This document shows positions 7,886-16,828 of a DNA stretch of 42,597 nucleotides, one piece after another. The stretch's first letter is position 1, and each line of letters starts with the position of its first letter. The notes beneath the pieces are model-generated. The model had not been told where the DNA came from, made no database searches, and saw nothing but the letters and a program-made list of their open reading frames with translations. This stretch comes from Anaerolineales bacterium. Its GTDB lineage: Bacteria > Chloroflexota > Anaerolineae > Anaerolineales > Villigracilaceae. The position numbers and the translations under genes were made by a program. The stretch lies in contig JADZCC010000106.1 in NCBI GenBank assembly GCA_020851785.1, forward strand, positions 1 to 42,597, read 5' to 3'.

Positions 7886-9500
7886 AGTGGATGATGACTT
7901 TATCCCACAAAATGTTGGGCGAGTCTTTTCGCAAGTAAACGTTGATCCCTTCGGCAATCGCCGCAGAGACGTAGTCTTTCAAATATGGTTCCGCCTCTTT
8001 GCTGGTCCCTTCCCAAATGGAGACGATCACATCCGGCTTTAACTTGCCAAACGAGTAGGCGTAATCCCATTTGGTATGGCCGGGGCGCATGTAGTTTTCG
8101 TAGCCGGGGAGCATGAAGCGCACGTCTAAAATGCTCATCGGCGATTTGACCGGGCTGTGCGCGATGACCGCATCGGCTTTGCCGAGGATGTCAATTGTGC
8201 GATAGTCCGGTAAAAAATAAGGGATGGTTCCGGCCGCCGCCAGCGCGATGGAAGCGCCGGGCTTGACGGTGTTGCGGAGCGCGAGCGCAGTTTGGATGTT
8301 GCGATCCGTTCCGGCGATATAGATGGAGCGCCGCATGAGGGCCAGGCGTTCGATGGATTTCCATTCGCCGACCAGAGCGTTGACGTTGATGAACGCGATG
8401 AATAGAAAAACGATCAGGGCAAGTTGTGAAGCGCGTTCAAATATTTTTTTATGTTCAAAGTTGGAGAGAATCTTCCTCCTCATTTCCTCCACCGTGATAG
8501 CCAGCCCAATGAAAAAGAACGGCATGGCGATTGAGATGTAGCGATTGGCTCCGCCTTTGTGTTCCCAGGCGTCGCCGCCGACATACACGCTGTAAGCGAC
8601 CTGACCGATGAAGAGCGCGGCGATGAGTAGCGCTTTCCAGTCTCTGCGAAAGAAGAGCGCTCCCAACGGAAGCAGGAAGATTATCCAGTTGGCGAAATAG
8701 GCGAGGTGAATTAATGCGTACAGTCCGCGTGTGATTCTGAGCGCCAGCGCAAACCCTTCGATTTTCAAATAATAGGTGTTTGGTAAAAGTTGACCATAGT
8801 AAAAATAGCGCGCCAGCGTTTGCCCGCCCAGAGTCAGCGCCAATAACCCCAGTCCCCAGATCAAATGTTGTTTGCGCTGTTGCGGCTGGAAGAGGAACAA
8901 GATTCCAAAGACGGCCAAGTAAGGGACGGCCATGTCAAAGCGCACCAGCGTTGAAATTGCGAGCAGAATATAGGCCCAGGTGGGGAAGCGCGCAGGGCCG
9001 TTCCGCAGGACGAGATAAACGGCGGCAGTTAACATTAAGACGAGAATGCTGACTTCCATGCCCAATAGCGCCCACCAAATTAAGGGCGTGTAAAACGCGG
9101 TGAAGAGCGTTGCCGCCAGCATGACCAGCAGGCTGTCGGTAAATTCCTCCACAATCTTGCGAACAAAAAACAGGGTCGCGGCCATGAAGGCCAGCCCGCT
9201 CAGTTGAATGTATAAGCTGATTGTATTTTGCGGGATTGGAAAAAGGTGAAAGAAAGCCATGTAGCCCACCCAGAGCGGGTTGGTAAAACCCTCCACATAT
9301 TCTCCGGCGTTCCAAACCAGCCCCAACCCATGCGCCAAATTGTAAGCGTAGCGCATGGAGATCATGGCGTCGTCAAAGAGGATGTAATAGGTCTTGCCGT
9401 CTATAAAAAAACTGCTGTCTTGAATATAGCGGCAACCGTAGTAAAGGTAGCCCAGGATGACCAGCCCAAACAAAAAGTTACGTAAAAATTTTGAATTCAT
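7884..9500 (-). CDS. GT-C-type membrane glycosyltransferase
   Basis: A 538-residue integral membrane protein with about ten hydrophobic segments and a C-terminal soluble part of about 130 residues. After the first membrane segment comes an acidic pair in [18 protein letters not shown] (Asp43-Asp44), then [16 protein letters not shown]. This is the extracytoplasmic loop pattern of lipid-phosphate-sugar-dependent GT-C enzymes. The sequence recalls the arabinofuranosyltransferase AftB-like group, but specificity cannot be assigned. It is the only minus-strand gene between 1 and 21 kb, divergent from the PAPS synthetase. A TATAAT box ends 7 nt before its ATG. Confidence 0.75.
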   Translation of the reverse strand: MNSKFLRNFLFGLVILGYLYYGCRYIQDSSFFIDGKTYYILFDDAMISMRYAYNLAHGLGLVWNAGEYVEGFTNPLWVGYMAFFHLFPIPQNTISLYIQLSGLAFMAATLFFVRKIVEEFTDSLLVMLAATLFTAFYTPLIWWALLGMEVSILVLMLTAAVYLVLRNGPARFPTWAYILLAISTLVRFDMAVPYLAVFGILFLFQPQQRKQHLIWGLGLLALTLGGQTLARYFYYGQLLPNTYYLKIEGFALALRITRGLYALIHLAYFANWIIFLLPLGALFFRRDWKALLIAALFIGQVAYSVYVGGDAWEHKGGANRYISIAMPFFFIGLAITVEEMRRKILSNFEHKKIFERASQLALIVFLFIAFINVNALVGEWKSIERLALMRRSIYIAGTDRNIQTALALRNTVKPGASIALAAAGTIPYFLPDYRTIDILGKADAVIAHSPVKSPMSILDVRFMLPGYENYMRPGHTKWDYAYSFGKLKPDVIVSIWEGTSKEAEPYLKDYVSAAIAEGINVYLRKDSPNILWDKVIIH

Positions 9501-9507
9501 GCGGGCT

Positions 9508-9513
9508 ATTATA
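9508..9513 (-). promoter_or_regulatory. -10 box TATAAT before the gene at 9500 (leaderless geometry)
   Basis: On the minus strand TATAAT is separated from the ATG by only AGCCCGC (7 nt), without a Shine-Dalgarno sequence. Confidence 0.55.
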
Positions 9514-9534
9514 AATGAGAACGATTTCTTCCCT

Positions 9535-9557
9535 CAAAATTCACTCGCTGAATTTTG
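9535..9557. promoter_or_regulatory. Palindrome (9-bp arms) beside the PAPS synthetase promoter; possible operator
   Basis: CAAAATTCA (9535-9543), a loop of CTCGC, then TGAATTTTG (9549-9557) form a perfect inverted repeat. A TATAAT box follows at 9561-9566. A poor -35 candidate (TTCACT, 15-nt spacer) lies inside the palindrome, so a bound protein would block the promoter. It lies in the divergent region between 9500 and 9669. Confidence 0.45.
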
Positions 9558-9560
9558 GAG

Positions 9561-9566
9561 TATAAT
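9561..9566 (+). promoter_or_regulatory. -10 box TATAAT for the PAPS synthetase gene
   Basis: A perfect consensus hexamer about 100 nt before the ATG at 9669. It implies a leader of roughly 95 nt in which GGAACAC (9587-9593) can pair with GTGTTCC (9638-9644). GGAG at 9658-9661 is a possible ribosome-binding site. Confidence 0.5.
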
Positions 9567-9668
9567 TGCGCCTTGTAAAATTTGCCGGAACACGGCTCGC
9601 TGGTTACGTGCGATGCAGTCCAGATTCCAAACCCGCTGTGTTCCCGCTTAATCACATGGAGATGAAAA

Positions 9669-11396
9669 ATGGCAAAAGCAAAATTAATCGCCCCGTATGG
9701 CGGCAAACTTGTCAATCTGGTTGTTACCGGCAAAGAACGCGAAGAATTGCTCGCCAAAGCCGCGCAACTGCCTTCGATCAAAATTACCAATCGTAATTTA
9801 TGCGATTTGGAATTGATCGCCACCGGCGGCTTTTCCCCGCTGACCACGTTCATGGGCAAAGCCGATTATGACCGCGTGCTGAAAGAAATGCGCCTCGCGG
9901 ACGGAACTTTATTCCCGCTTCCGATCACCTTAACGGCCGACCCGAAAGAACTGCCCACTGTGGGCGAAGAACTGGTCTTACGCAACGCCAATTTTGACGT
10001 GATTGCAATTTTGACTCTCGATGAGGTCTTTCATTGGGACGCAGAGACAGAAGCGACCTTCGCGTACGGCACGACGGACACAAAACACCCGATGGTTTCG
10101 GAAATGGCCCGTTGGGGCAAAGTTTGCATCTCCGGCCCGCTGAAGGTGGTGAACCTGCCCAAGTATTACGACTTTGTAGACCTACGCCTGACTCCCGCAC
10201 AAGTGCGCGCCCGTCTCGAAGACCTCGGCAATGACAACGTCGTCGCTTTTCAAACGCGCAATCCCCTGCACCGCATTCACGAAGAATTGACCAAGCGCGC
10301 CGCCGCGCAGGTGAACGGCTCCCTGCTGGTTCACCCCACCGTCGGCATGACCAAGCCCGGCGATGTGGATCACTACACCCGCGTCCGCACGTACAAAGCG
10401 CTGGTGGATAATCACTACGACCTGAAAAAGACCATGCTTAGTTTGCTCCCCTTGGCCATGCGTATGGCTGGGCCAAAGGAAGTTCTGCTCCACGCCATCA
10501 TTCGTCGCAATCACGGGGCGAATCATTTTGTGGTCGGGCGCGATCACGCGGGGCCGGGAAATGATTCCACGGGCAAGCCGTTTTACGGTCCGTATGACGC
10601 GCAGGAAAATATGAAAAAATACGAAGCGGACATTCAAGTCAAGATGATTCCGTTTGAGATGCTGGTCTATCTTCCAGATGAAGCCAGATATGTGGAAGAG
10701 AAGGACGTGCCCAAAGGCGCGAAGACTGCCACCATCTCCGGCACGCAAGTTCGCAACGATTATTTAGCCAAGGGAAAGTTATTGCCCGAATGGTTCACCC
10801 GCCCGGAGACCGCCGAAATTTTGCGCGAGATGTATCCCGCCCGTCACAAGCAGGGCTTTTGTATTTGGTTCACCGGCTTAAGCGGCTCGGGCAAATCTGC
10901 CACCACGCAAGTCCTCACCACGCTCCTGCTCGAACGCGGGCGCGAAACCACCATCCTCGATGGCGATGTCGTGCGCACCCATTTATCCAAAGGGCTGGGC
11001 TTTAGCAAGGAAGACCGCGACACGAACATTTTACGCATTGGGTTTGTGGCTGGCGAAATTTCACACGTCGGCGGGGCGGTGATTTGCGCCGCCATCAGCC
11101 CCTACCGCGCCACCCGCGAAGAAGCCCGCAAAATGGTTGGCGAAAACTTTATCGAAATTTTTATGGATACGCCCGTGGAAGTTTGCGAAGAACGCGACGT
11201 GAAAGGCCTCTACGCCAAAGCCCGCCAGGCCATGCAAGACGGCAAGCCGATGGGCTTCACCGGCGTGGACGACCCCTACGAACAACCGATCAAACCGGAG
11301 ATCACGCTCAAGGGCTTTGGTTCCACGCCCGAAGACAACGCCCGAAGCATTATGAAATACCTCGAAGAACAAGGCTTTGTTCTGCCTTTGAAATAA
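9669..11396 (+). CDS. Bifunctional sulfate adenylyltransferase / adenylylsulfate kinase (PAPS synthetase)
   Basis: A 575-residue cytoplasmic enzyme making APS from ATP and sulfate and then PAPS. The N-terminal ~390 residues are ATP sulfurylase, with QTRNPLHRIHEE (from about residue 194) and the GRDHAGPG motif (about 288-295). The C-terminal ~180 residues are APS kinase, with an intact P-loop FTGLSGSGKSATT (about 400-412) and DGDVVRTHLSKGLGFS. The intact P-loop sets it apart from fungal ATP sulfurylases whose kinase-like domain is only regulatory. The fused order Sat-CysC is known from Aquifex and others. Placed among sulfotransferase genes and with no PAPS reductase nearby, it probably supplies sulfate for glycan sulfation and not for assimilation. 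Confidence 0.92.
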   Translation: MAKAKLIAPYGGKLVNLVVTGKEREELLAKAAQLPSIKITNRNLCDLELIATGGFSPLTTFMGKADYDRVLKEMRLADGTLFPLPITLTADPKELPTVGEELVLRNANFDVIAILTLDEVFHWDAETEATFAYGTTDTKHPMVSEMARWGKVCISGPLKVVNLPKYYDFVDLRLTPAQVRARLEDLGNDNVVAFQTRNPLHRIHEELTKRAAAQVNGSLLVHPTVGMTKPGDVDHYTRVRTYKALVDNHYDLKKTMLSLLPLAMRMAGPKEVLLHAIIRRNHGANHFVVGRDHAGPGNDSTGKPFYGPYDAQENMKKYEADIQVKMIPFEMLVYLPDEARYVEEKDVPKGAKTATISGTQVRNDYLAKGKLLPEWFTRPETAEILREMYPARHKQGFCIWFTGLSGSGKSATTQVLTTLLLERGRETTILDGDVVRTHLSKGLGFSKEDRDTNILRIGFVAGEISHVGGAVICAAISPYRATREEARKMVGENFIEIFMDTPVEVCEERDVKGLYAKARQAMQDGKPMGFTGVDDPYEQPIKPEITLKGFGSTPEDNARSIMKYLEEQGFVLPLK

Positions 11397-11402
11397 ATTC
11401 AT

Positions 11403-11436
11403 AAGCGACAGTCGCTGAATCAAGCGGCTGTCGCTT
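11403..11436. terminator. Hairpin between the PAPS synthetase and the GT39 gene
   Basis: AAGCGACAG (11403-11411) pairs exactly with CTGTCGCTT (11428-11436), and inner bases extend the stem with one mismatch. It is not followed by a run of T on the plus strand, so it may be a weak terminator or an mRNA-stabilising structure. Confidence 0.5.
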
Positions 11437-11445
11437 AACCCTTGT

Positions 11446-12969
11446 ATGACCAAACCCCCATTCGCTTCATTCCTAACCTTTAGCCTGCTGGCCCTCTCCG
11501 GCATTTTCCTCATCCTCTATGCCACGCCGCAGGGGCTGATCCTCTCCGACGATTCGATCGCCTACATCGCCGGAGCGCGGAGCATCCTCAGCGGGCAGGG
11601 CTACCGCGAAGCCTGGCTGGCCTCCAACGGCCCGGTGACGCACTTTCCGCCATTTTTTTCGGCCGCGCTGGCCATGCTGGGAGTCGCCGGCCTCGACCCA
11701 CTACGCGGCGCGCGTTTTTTAAACGCGCTGATCTTTGGCGCAAACGTTTTTCTGCTGGGCCTCATCGGCTGGCGGATGACCAAAACGCAAATCGGCGGCG
11801 TGGCGCTGGCGGCTTTAGGCTGGGTCAATTATTCATTGTTTCGCGTCCACGCCACGGCCATGAGCGAGCCGCTCTATATTTTTCTCACCCTGGCCGCCTT
11901 CCTGACTTTTGACGTGTACTTTCAGCGCAAACAAAAACGCTGGTTAATCATCACCGGCGGGTTGGTGGGCTTGGCCTATTTAACGCGCTATGCCGGGCTG
12001 GCGCTGTTCGCCACTTTTTTGGTCAGTTTATTTTTGCTCGACCGCCTCTCCCGCGCCGCATGGTTCGGACTAAGCTTTCTACCTTTTGCGCTGGGCTGGG
12101 CCGCGCGTAATCAGCTTGTGGCGCATAACGCCACCAACCGCGCGCTTGGCTATCATCCGCTTACGGTTGAAAACCTGCAAACCGGCTTGTACAACCTTTC
12201 GCTGTTTCTCATGCCCGTGGAAGCCTGGCGCAAAGCGCTGATGAAAACCCCCGAAGGATTTAATCTCCTCATTTTTTCAGCCCTGCTGGCTGTGCTGATC
12301 TGGCTCTTGCAAAAAGGGCTGACCAAGTTTTTCCGCCCCGCCACCCAAACGCCGGAAATTTTGTCGTTCATCTCCGCGCTGTATATTTTTGGCTACCTCG
12401 CCTCCATCCTTTCCTCCATGCTCTTGTTCGACGCCAGCACCAAATTTCAGTTACGCATCCTCGCGCCGATCTTCGTCAGCGTCTTAATTCTGGCGGTTTA
12501 TTTTCTGGCGCAACTCTGGCGTAAACAAATGCAAATCGCCGCGGGCCTGTTCATCATCATCTTTTTGCTTTCCAGCTACGGCGCGCAAAGTATGGTCGTC
12601 CAACTGCATAAAGGCGGGCAGGGCTACGCCTCCTTCCAATGGTACGATTCCGACGCGCTGAAATTTTTACGCAATCTGCCTGCGGGCGTTCGCATCTACA
12701 CCAACGAAGCCGGACCGGTGTACCTCTACACCCAGCGCGGGGCGTATGTCCTGCCAGATTTGGTGGACCCGGTTACAGGTCAGGCGCGCGGCGGGTTTGA
12801 AGAAGGCAAAGCCACCCTGCAAGCGGAAGTCCTCTCCGGCCAAGCCGTCCTCGCGTTGTTCGACGTGGGTAAAGACGATCAAACGCGCCAACTCTATCAG
12901 CAACTGGGCGCAGGCTTATACCTCGCATTCGACAAACAAGGCGATACAATTTATACTGCATACCCATGA
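11446..12969 (+). CDS. GT39/ArnT-like membrane glycosyltransferase
   Basis: A 507-residue protein with about ten to twelve hydrophobic segments and a soluble C-terminal tail of about 110 residues. The first extracytoplasmic loop has the acidic pair in LSDDSIAYIAGARSIL (Asp35-Asp36), as expected of dolichyl/undecaprenyl-phosphate-sugar-dependent GT-C enzymes. It would add a sugar outside the membrane. The gene opens the run 11446-15016, in which each gene overlaps the next by 1 or 4 bases, and it ends at the overlapping start of the SDR gene. Confidence 0.75.
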   Translation: MTKPPFASFLTFSLLALSGIFLILYATPQGLILSDDSIAYIAGARSILSGQGYREAWLASNGPVTHFPPFFSAALAMLGVAGLDPLRGARFLNALIFGANVFLLGLIGWRMTKTQIGGVALAALGWVNYSLFRVHATAMSEPLYIFLTLAAFLTFDVYFQRKQKRWLIITGGLVGLAYLTRYAGLALFATFLVSLFLLDRLSRAAWFGLSFLPFALGWAARNQLVAHNATNRALGYHPLTVENLQTGLYNLSLFLMPVEAWRKALMKTPEGFNLLIFSALLAVLIWLLQKGLTKFFRPATQTPEILSFISALYIFGYLASILSSMLLFDASTKFQLRILAPIFVSVLILAVYFLAQLWRKQMQIAAGLFIIIFLLSSYGAQSMVVQLHKGGQGYASFQWYDSDALKFLRNLPAGVRIYTNEAGPVYLYTQRGAYVLPDLVDPVTGQARGGFEEGKATLQAEVLSGQAVLALFDVGKDDQTRQLYQQLGAGLYLAFDKQGDTIYTAYP

Positions 12970-13790
12970 CCATATTTGAAAAATTCTCCTTAAAAGATAA
13001 AGTGGCCGTGGTAACCGGCGGCGTGGGATTGATCGGCGCGGAGTTTTGCAAAACCCTGGCCGAAGCGGGCGCGGCGGTGGCCGTGGTGGATTTAAACGCC
13101 TCCGCTTCGCACGGGACGGCGGATACGCTGAAGAAAAGCGGTTTCAACGCTGTGGGCATTGCCGCCGACATTACTCAACCTGATTCAGTTAATGCGATGG
13201 TCGCGCAGGTGATTTCAACCTATGGTCGTTTGGACGTATTGGTTAACTCCGCCGCGCTCGACCCCAAGTTTGACCCAACGGCCGCCGCGAAAGGCATTGC
13301 CCCCGGCGCGTTTGAGGATTACCCGCTGGGCGATTGGAACGCGGCTCTCAACGTCAATTTGACCGGCGCGTTTTTGGTTACGCAGGCTTGCGTCAAGCAA
13401 ATGTTGAAAAATAAAAAGGGGAGCATTATCAACATCTGTTCAACGTATGGATTAAACGGGCCCGATCAGAAACTTTATATCAAAGACGGCCAGCGCGTGG
13501 CGTACAAACCGGTTTATTACACCGTCACCAAGGCGGGCATTTTGGGCTTCACCAAATATCTCGCGGCCTATTATGCGGAAACAGAAATTCGCGTCAACGC
13601 CTTAACCCCGGGCGGCGTCTTCAACAACCATGAAGAATATTTTGTCAAAAATTATTCCGCTCGGACGATTTTAGGTAGAATGGCCAAAAAGGATGAAATG
13701 AACGGCGCGTTGTTGTTCCTCGCTTCGGACGCTTCCTCCTACATGACCGGCAACAACCTGATCGTGGACGGCGGCTGGACGGCCTGGTAA
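12966..13790 (+). CDS. SDR-family oxidoreductase, PtmA-like (nonulosonate/flagellin-glycan type)
   Basis: A 274-residue short-chain dehydrogenase. The nucleotide-binding motif is GGVGLIGAEF (about residues 18-27), followed by the NICSTYG serine and the catalytic YTVTK (about 184-188). The end, from GGVFNNHEEYFVKNY to ASDASSYMTGNNLIVDGGW, resembles PtmA-type enzymes that accompany CMP-nonulosonate synthetases (PtmB) in legionaminic acid loci. The start overlaps the previous gene by 4 nt and the stop overlaps the NeuA gene by 1 nt, so the three are co-translated. The substrate is not proven. Confidence 0.85.
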   Translation: MTIFEKFSLKDKVAVVTGGVGLIGAEFCKTLAEAGAAVAVVDLNASASHGTADTLKKSGFNAVGIAADITQPDSVNAMVAQVISTYGRLDVLVNSAALDPKFDPTAAAKGIAPGAFEDYPLGDWNAALNVNLTGAFLVTQACVKQMLKNKKGSIINICSTYGLNGPDQKLYIKDGQRVAYKPVYYTVTKAGILGFTKYLAAYYAETEIRVNALTPGGVFNNHEEYFVKNYSARTILGRMAKKDEMNGALLFLASDASSYMTGNNLIVDGGWTAW

Positions 13791-15016
13791 TGACCGACAT
13801 CCTTGCGCTCATCCCGGCGCGCGGCGGCTCCAAAGGCATTCCGCGCAAAAACGTCCGTTTATTTGCCGGGTATCCGTTAATTGCCTGGAGCATTGCCGCC
13901 GCGAAAAAATCGAGCATGGTCACGCGCGTCATCGTCTCGACGGATGATCAGGAAATTGCGGCGGTGGCCAGGGAATGGGGGGCGGAGGTTCCCTTTTTGC
14001 GCCCCGCCGAACTGGCTCAGGATAAAACCACCGATTTGCCCGTCTTTGAACATGCGTTGAAATGGCTGGAAGAAGTGGAAGGCTATCATCCTGAGATCGT
14101 GGTTCAACTTCGCCCCACTTCGCCCATTCGCCCTAAAAGTATGGTGGACGATGCCATTCGCATTTTGTACAGCCATGCCGACGCGGATTGCGTGCGCGGC
14201 GTGGTGGCGGCCGGGCAAAACCCGTTCAAGATGTGGCGCTTCGCAGGCGAAGACCAGCCGCTCCATCCGCTGTTAACTGTGGAGGGAATCAAAGAGCCGT
14301 ATAACGCGCCGCGCCAAATCCTGCCGCCGGTCTATTGGCAAACCGGCCACATTGACGCAATTCGGACTTCCACCATTTCGCAAAAGAAATCGCTGACCGG
14401 CGACGTGATTTATCCGCTGACGATTGACCCGCAATACACCGTGGATATTGATACCCTCTCGGATTGGGTAAAATATGAAGCCGTGATCTACAGCGGCTTG
14501 GAAGTTGTTTCGCCCGCCCCGCCAAAAAGACAACTGTCCGAAGTTATCAAATTAATCGTCTGCGACTTTGACGGCGTGGTGACGGATAACTCCGTGATTA
14601 CGGATCAAGATGGTCGCGAGTCCGTCCTGGCTTCGCGGAGCGATAGTATGCACATCCAGACCTTGAAGGAACGCGGCGTAGACTTGATGATCCTTTCTTC
14701 TGAGCCGAACGCCGTAGTCCAGGCCCGCGCCAAAAAAATGGGCGTGGAAGCGCTTCACGGAGTGGGCATGCAGGCTAAAGGTTCGGCCTTGCGCGAAATC
14801 CTGCAAAAGAAAAACATTCAGGCGGAAAATGTCGTCTATGTCGGCAACGACTTGAACGATCTGCCCTGTTTTGAAATTGCCGGGTGGAACGTGGCTGTGG
14901 CGGATGCGTATCCCGAAGTCCTCCGCGCCGCCGATTATGTTTTATCCAAACCTGGCGGGCATGGGGCCATCCGGGAGTTGTGTGAATTAATTTTGAAAAA
15001 CGTGACGCGGACATAA
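13790..15016 (+). CDS. Fused CMP-nonulosonate (acylneuraminate) synthetase and KdsC-like HAD phosphatase
   Basis: A 408-residue two-domain protein. Residues 1-~235 are a cytidylyltransferase with LIPARGGSKGIPRKNVRLF (from residue 6) and QLRPTSPIRP. Residues ~255-408 are a C0-type HAD phosphatase, with VCDFDGVVTDN (nucleophile Asp at about 261), LSSEPN, and GNDLNDLPC (about 351-359). The first domain activates a nonulosonic acid with CTP; the second would remove a phosphate from an upstream 9-phosphate intermediate, as in phosphorylated sialic acid or KDN routes. Vertebrate CMAS has the same domain order, but its HAD domain is usually regarded as non-standard. Here the catalytic acidic residues look intact. 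NeuB follows 24 nt downstream. Confidence 0.88.
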   Translation: MTDILALIPARGGSKGIPRKNVRLFAGYPLIAWSIAAAKKSSMVTRVIVSTDDQEIAAVAREWGAEVPFLRPAELAQDKTTDLPVFEHALKWLEEVEGYHPEIVVQLRPTSPIRPKSMVDDAIRILYSHADADCVRGVVAAGQNPFKMWRFAGEDQPLHPLLTVEGIKEPYNAPRQILPPVYWQTGHIDAIRTSTISQKKSLTGDVIYPLTIDPQYTVDIDTLSDWVKYEAVIYSGLEVVSPAPPKRQLSEVIKLIVCDFDGVVTDNSVITDQDGRESVLASRSDSMHIQTLKERGVDLMILSSEPNAVVQARAKKMGVEALHGVGMQAKGSALREILQKKNIQAENVVYVGNDLNDLPCFEIAGWNVAVADAYPEVLRAADYVLSKPGGHGAIRELCELILKNVTRT

Positions 15017-15040
15017 GTCGGCGTTACCCAAGGAGAAAAA

Positions 15041-15922
15041 ATGGCTCGTGAAATTAAATTTGGAAATCGAATGATGGGCGATGGTCATCCCGCATACATA
15101 ATTGCGGAAGTGGGCATCAATCACAATGGCGACATGGAAGTCGCCAAAAAGATCATTGACGCCGCCGCGCACGCCGGAGCCGACGCGGTTAAATTTCAGA
15201 AGCGCACGCCCGAAGTTTGCACCCCGCCTGAACAACAAAAGCAAATGCGCGAAACGCCCTGGGGCTACATTTCTTATCTGGATTATCGTTATAAAGTTGA
15301 GTTCAACGAAGAGCAATACCGCGAGATTGACCGCTATTGCAAGGCAAAGAAAATTGACTGGATGGTTTCCGTGTGGGACGAACCCTCGGTGGATTTCATG
15401 GAGAAGTTTGAGACCCCGGCCTATAAAGTGCCGTCGGCCTCTTTGACCGATCACAACTTATTGAAGTATGTCCGCAAAACTGGCAAGCCCGTCATTATCT
15501 CCACGGGCATGTCCACCATGCAACAAATTCATCAGGGCGTCAACGCCGTGGGCGAAGACAATCTCGTCATCATGCACTGCACCAGCACCTATCCCTGCGA
15601 GCCGGAAGAACTGAACCTCAAAATGATCGAAACGCTTCGTAAAGAATTCCCGAACAACCCAATCGGCTATTCCGGTCACGAAGTGGGGCTGGTGCCTTCA
15701 GCCGTGGCGATTGCCCTCGGCGCTTCGTCCATTGAACGCCACGTTACCCTCGACCGCGCCATGTGGGGGAGCGATCAGGCCGCCAGCGTGGAACCCGGCG
15801 GCTTTGAAAAACTGGTCAAGTACATTCGCGTCACCGAAGCCTCTTTAGGCGACGGCGTGAAAAAAGTCTACGACTCTGAAAAAGGCCCGATGAAGAAATT
15901 ACGAAGGGTTGTCAACGAATAA
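15041..15922 (+). CDS. NeuB-family nonulosonic acid synthase lacking the SAF domain
   Basis: A 293-residue enzyme that would condense phosphoenolpyruvate with a six-carbon amino sugar (or its 6-phosphate) to give a nonulosonic acid. NeuB signatures are AEVGINHNGDMEVAKK (from about residue 22), DAVKFQKRTP, VPSASLTDHNLL and MHCTSTYPC, and the final GASSIERHVTLDR. NeuB, LegI, PseI and NANS proteins are usually about 340-360 residues and end in an antifreeze-like SAF domain. This one stops after the TIM barrel, and a terminator follows at once, so no missing domain lies in the adjacent DNA. AAGGAG precedes the ATG. With the HAD-fused cytidylyltransferase upstream it may use a 6-phosphate substrate. 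Confidence 0.87.
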   Translation: MAREIKFGNRMMGDGHPAYIIAEVGINHNGDMEVAKKIIDAAAHAGADAVKFQKRTPEVCTPPEQQKQMRETPWGYISYLDYRYKVEFNEEQYREIDRYCKAKKIDWMVSVWDEPSVDFMEKFETPAYKVPSASLTDHNLLKYVRKTGKPVIISTGMSTMQQIHQGVNAVGEDNLVIMHCTSTYPCEPEELNLKMIETLRKEFPNNPIGYSGHEVGLVPSAVAIALGASSIERHVTLDRAMWGSDQAASVEPGGFEKLVKYIRVTEASLGDGVKKVYDSEKGPMKKLRRVVNE

Positions 15923-15932
15923 AAATCGGACG

Positions 15933-15955
15933 GGCTGGGTAATTTTTACCCAGCC
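15933..15955 (+). terminator. Rho-independent terminator after neuB-like gene
   Basis: GGCTGGGTAA (15933-15942) and TTACCCAGCC (15946-15955) are exactly complementary around a TTT loop and are followed by TGCTTTTAT. It lies 11 nt after the stop. Confidence 0.85.
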
Positions 15956-15977
15956 TGCTTTTATCCGTTCCTGCGCC

Positions 15978-16826
15978 ATGATGAAAAAAATCCGCCAAAC
16001 CATTCGCCCTTTTGTCAAAACCGCTCAAGCCGTCTTAAGATGGAAGCGGTTTTCTTTTCACGACGCGCCCCCCGTTTTTGGAAATTCAAAACCGAAGAGC
16101 GGCTCGCATCTGCTTTTGCAAATCCTCAACGGCTTCACGCAAATCATGCCCTATCAATATGTGGAAGCCGAACCCGTACGGACGATTTTGCGCGACGGCC
16201 GACGCAGGACCGGGGTTGAGATTCTTGCGGATTTGAAGAGTCTGCCCGCCGGAGTAATTGGCTGGGGCTATGTGGATGCCACCCAAGAGAACGCCGCCTA
16301 CTTAACCCAGGCTGGGCGCGTGACCTACTTCATCTACCGCGACCCAAGAGATTTGCTCGTCTCGCAGGTCTTCTTCGCAACCGACATGCACGAAGAACAT
16401 GGCATGCACAACTTTTACAACTCCCTGCCCGATTTCAACGCCCGACTCAACGTGGCCATCACCGGCATTGATCGGGATGGACTGAAGATGGCCTCGGTGC
16501 AGGAGCGGTATGTTGGCGTCTTTGGCTGGCTGGAACAAAAGAACGCCATGTGTCTGCGCTTTGAAGATTTGATTAACCATCGCGACGCCACGTTAAATAA
16601 AATGTTGGACGAAGTGGAAAAGACCGGCTATCAAATTCCGACTCCGCGAGAGCAGGCCTTGTCCGTTTTGGTGGAAGCGATTCAGCCGAAGAAGAGTCGC
16701 ACCTTTCGAGCAGGCAAAACCGGAAGCTGGAAAACCTACTTTACGGAAGAACATAAAAAGCTCTTCAAGGATGTGGCGGGGGAGTTGTTGGTGAAATTAA
16801 ATTACGAAAAAAATAACGATTGGTGA
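15978..16826 (+). CDS. Sulfotransferase
   Basis: A 282-residue putative PAPS-dependent sulfotransferase. The 5'-phosphosulfate loop is KPKSGSHLLLQIL (about residues 37-49) and the 3'-phosphate site YFIYRDPRDLLVSQVF (about 117-132). The acceptor region has the FEDLI and FRAGKTGSWKTYFTEEHKKL segments near the end, and the last residues are NYEKNNDW. It is a clear paralogue of the gene at 23104. I chose ATG 15978 because the longer frame would begin within neuB and run through the terminator. Immediately after its stop comes a broken copy of the start of the aminotransferase gene at 18215, so the two were probably adjacent once. Confidence 0.83.
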   Translation: MMKKIRQTIRPFVKTAQAVLRWKRFSFHDAPPVFGNSKPKSGSHLLLQILNGFTQIMPYQYVEAEPVRTILRDGRRRTGVEILADLKSLPAGVIGWGYVDATQENAAYLTQAGRVTYFIYRDPRDLLVSQVFFATDMHEEHGMHNFYNSLPDFNARLNVAITGIDRDGLKMASVQERYVGVFGWLEQKNAMCLRFEDLINHRDATLNKMLDEVEKTGYQIPTPREQALSVLVEAIQPKKSRTFRAGKTGSWKTYFTEEHKKLFKDVAGELLVKLNYEKNNDW

Positions 16827-16828
16827 GG

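Noticed and set aside
7884..9500. Oligosaccharyltransferase (PglB/STT3)
   Set aside because: No WWDYG-type motif is present; the DD-loop pattern fits a different GT-C group.
9567..9668. Known riboswitch (for example SAM type) in the PAPS synthetase leader
   Set aside because: One 7-bp pairing is present, but no conserved riboswitch core was recognised.
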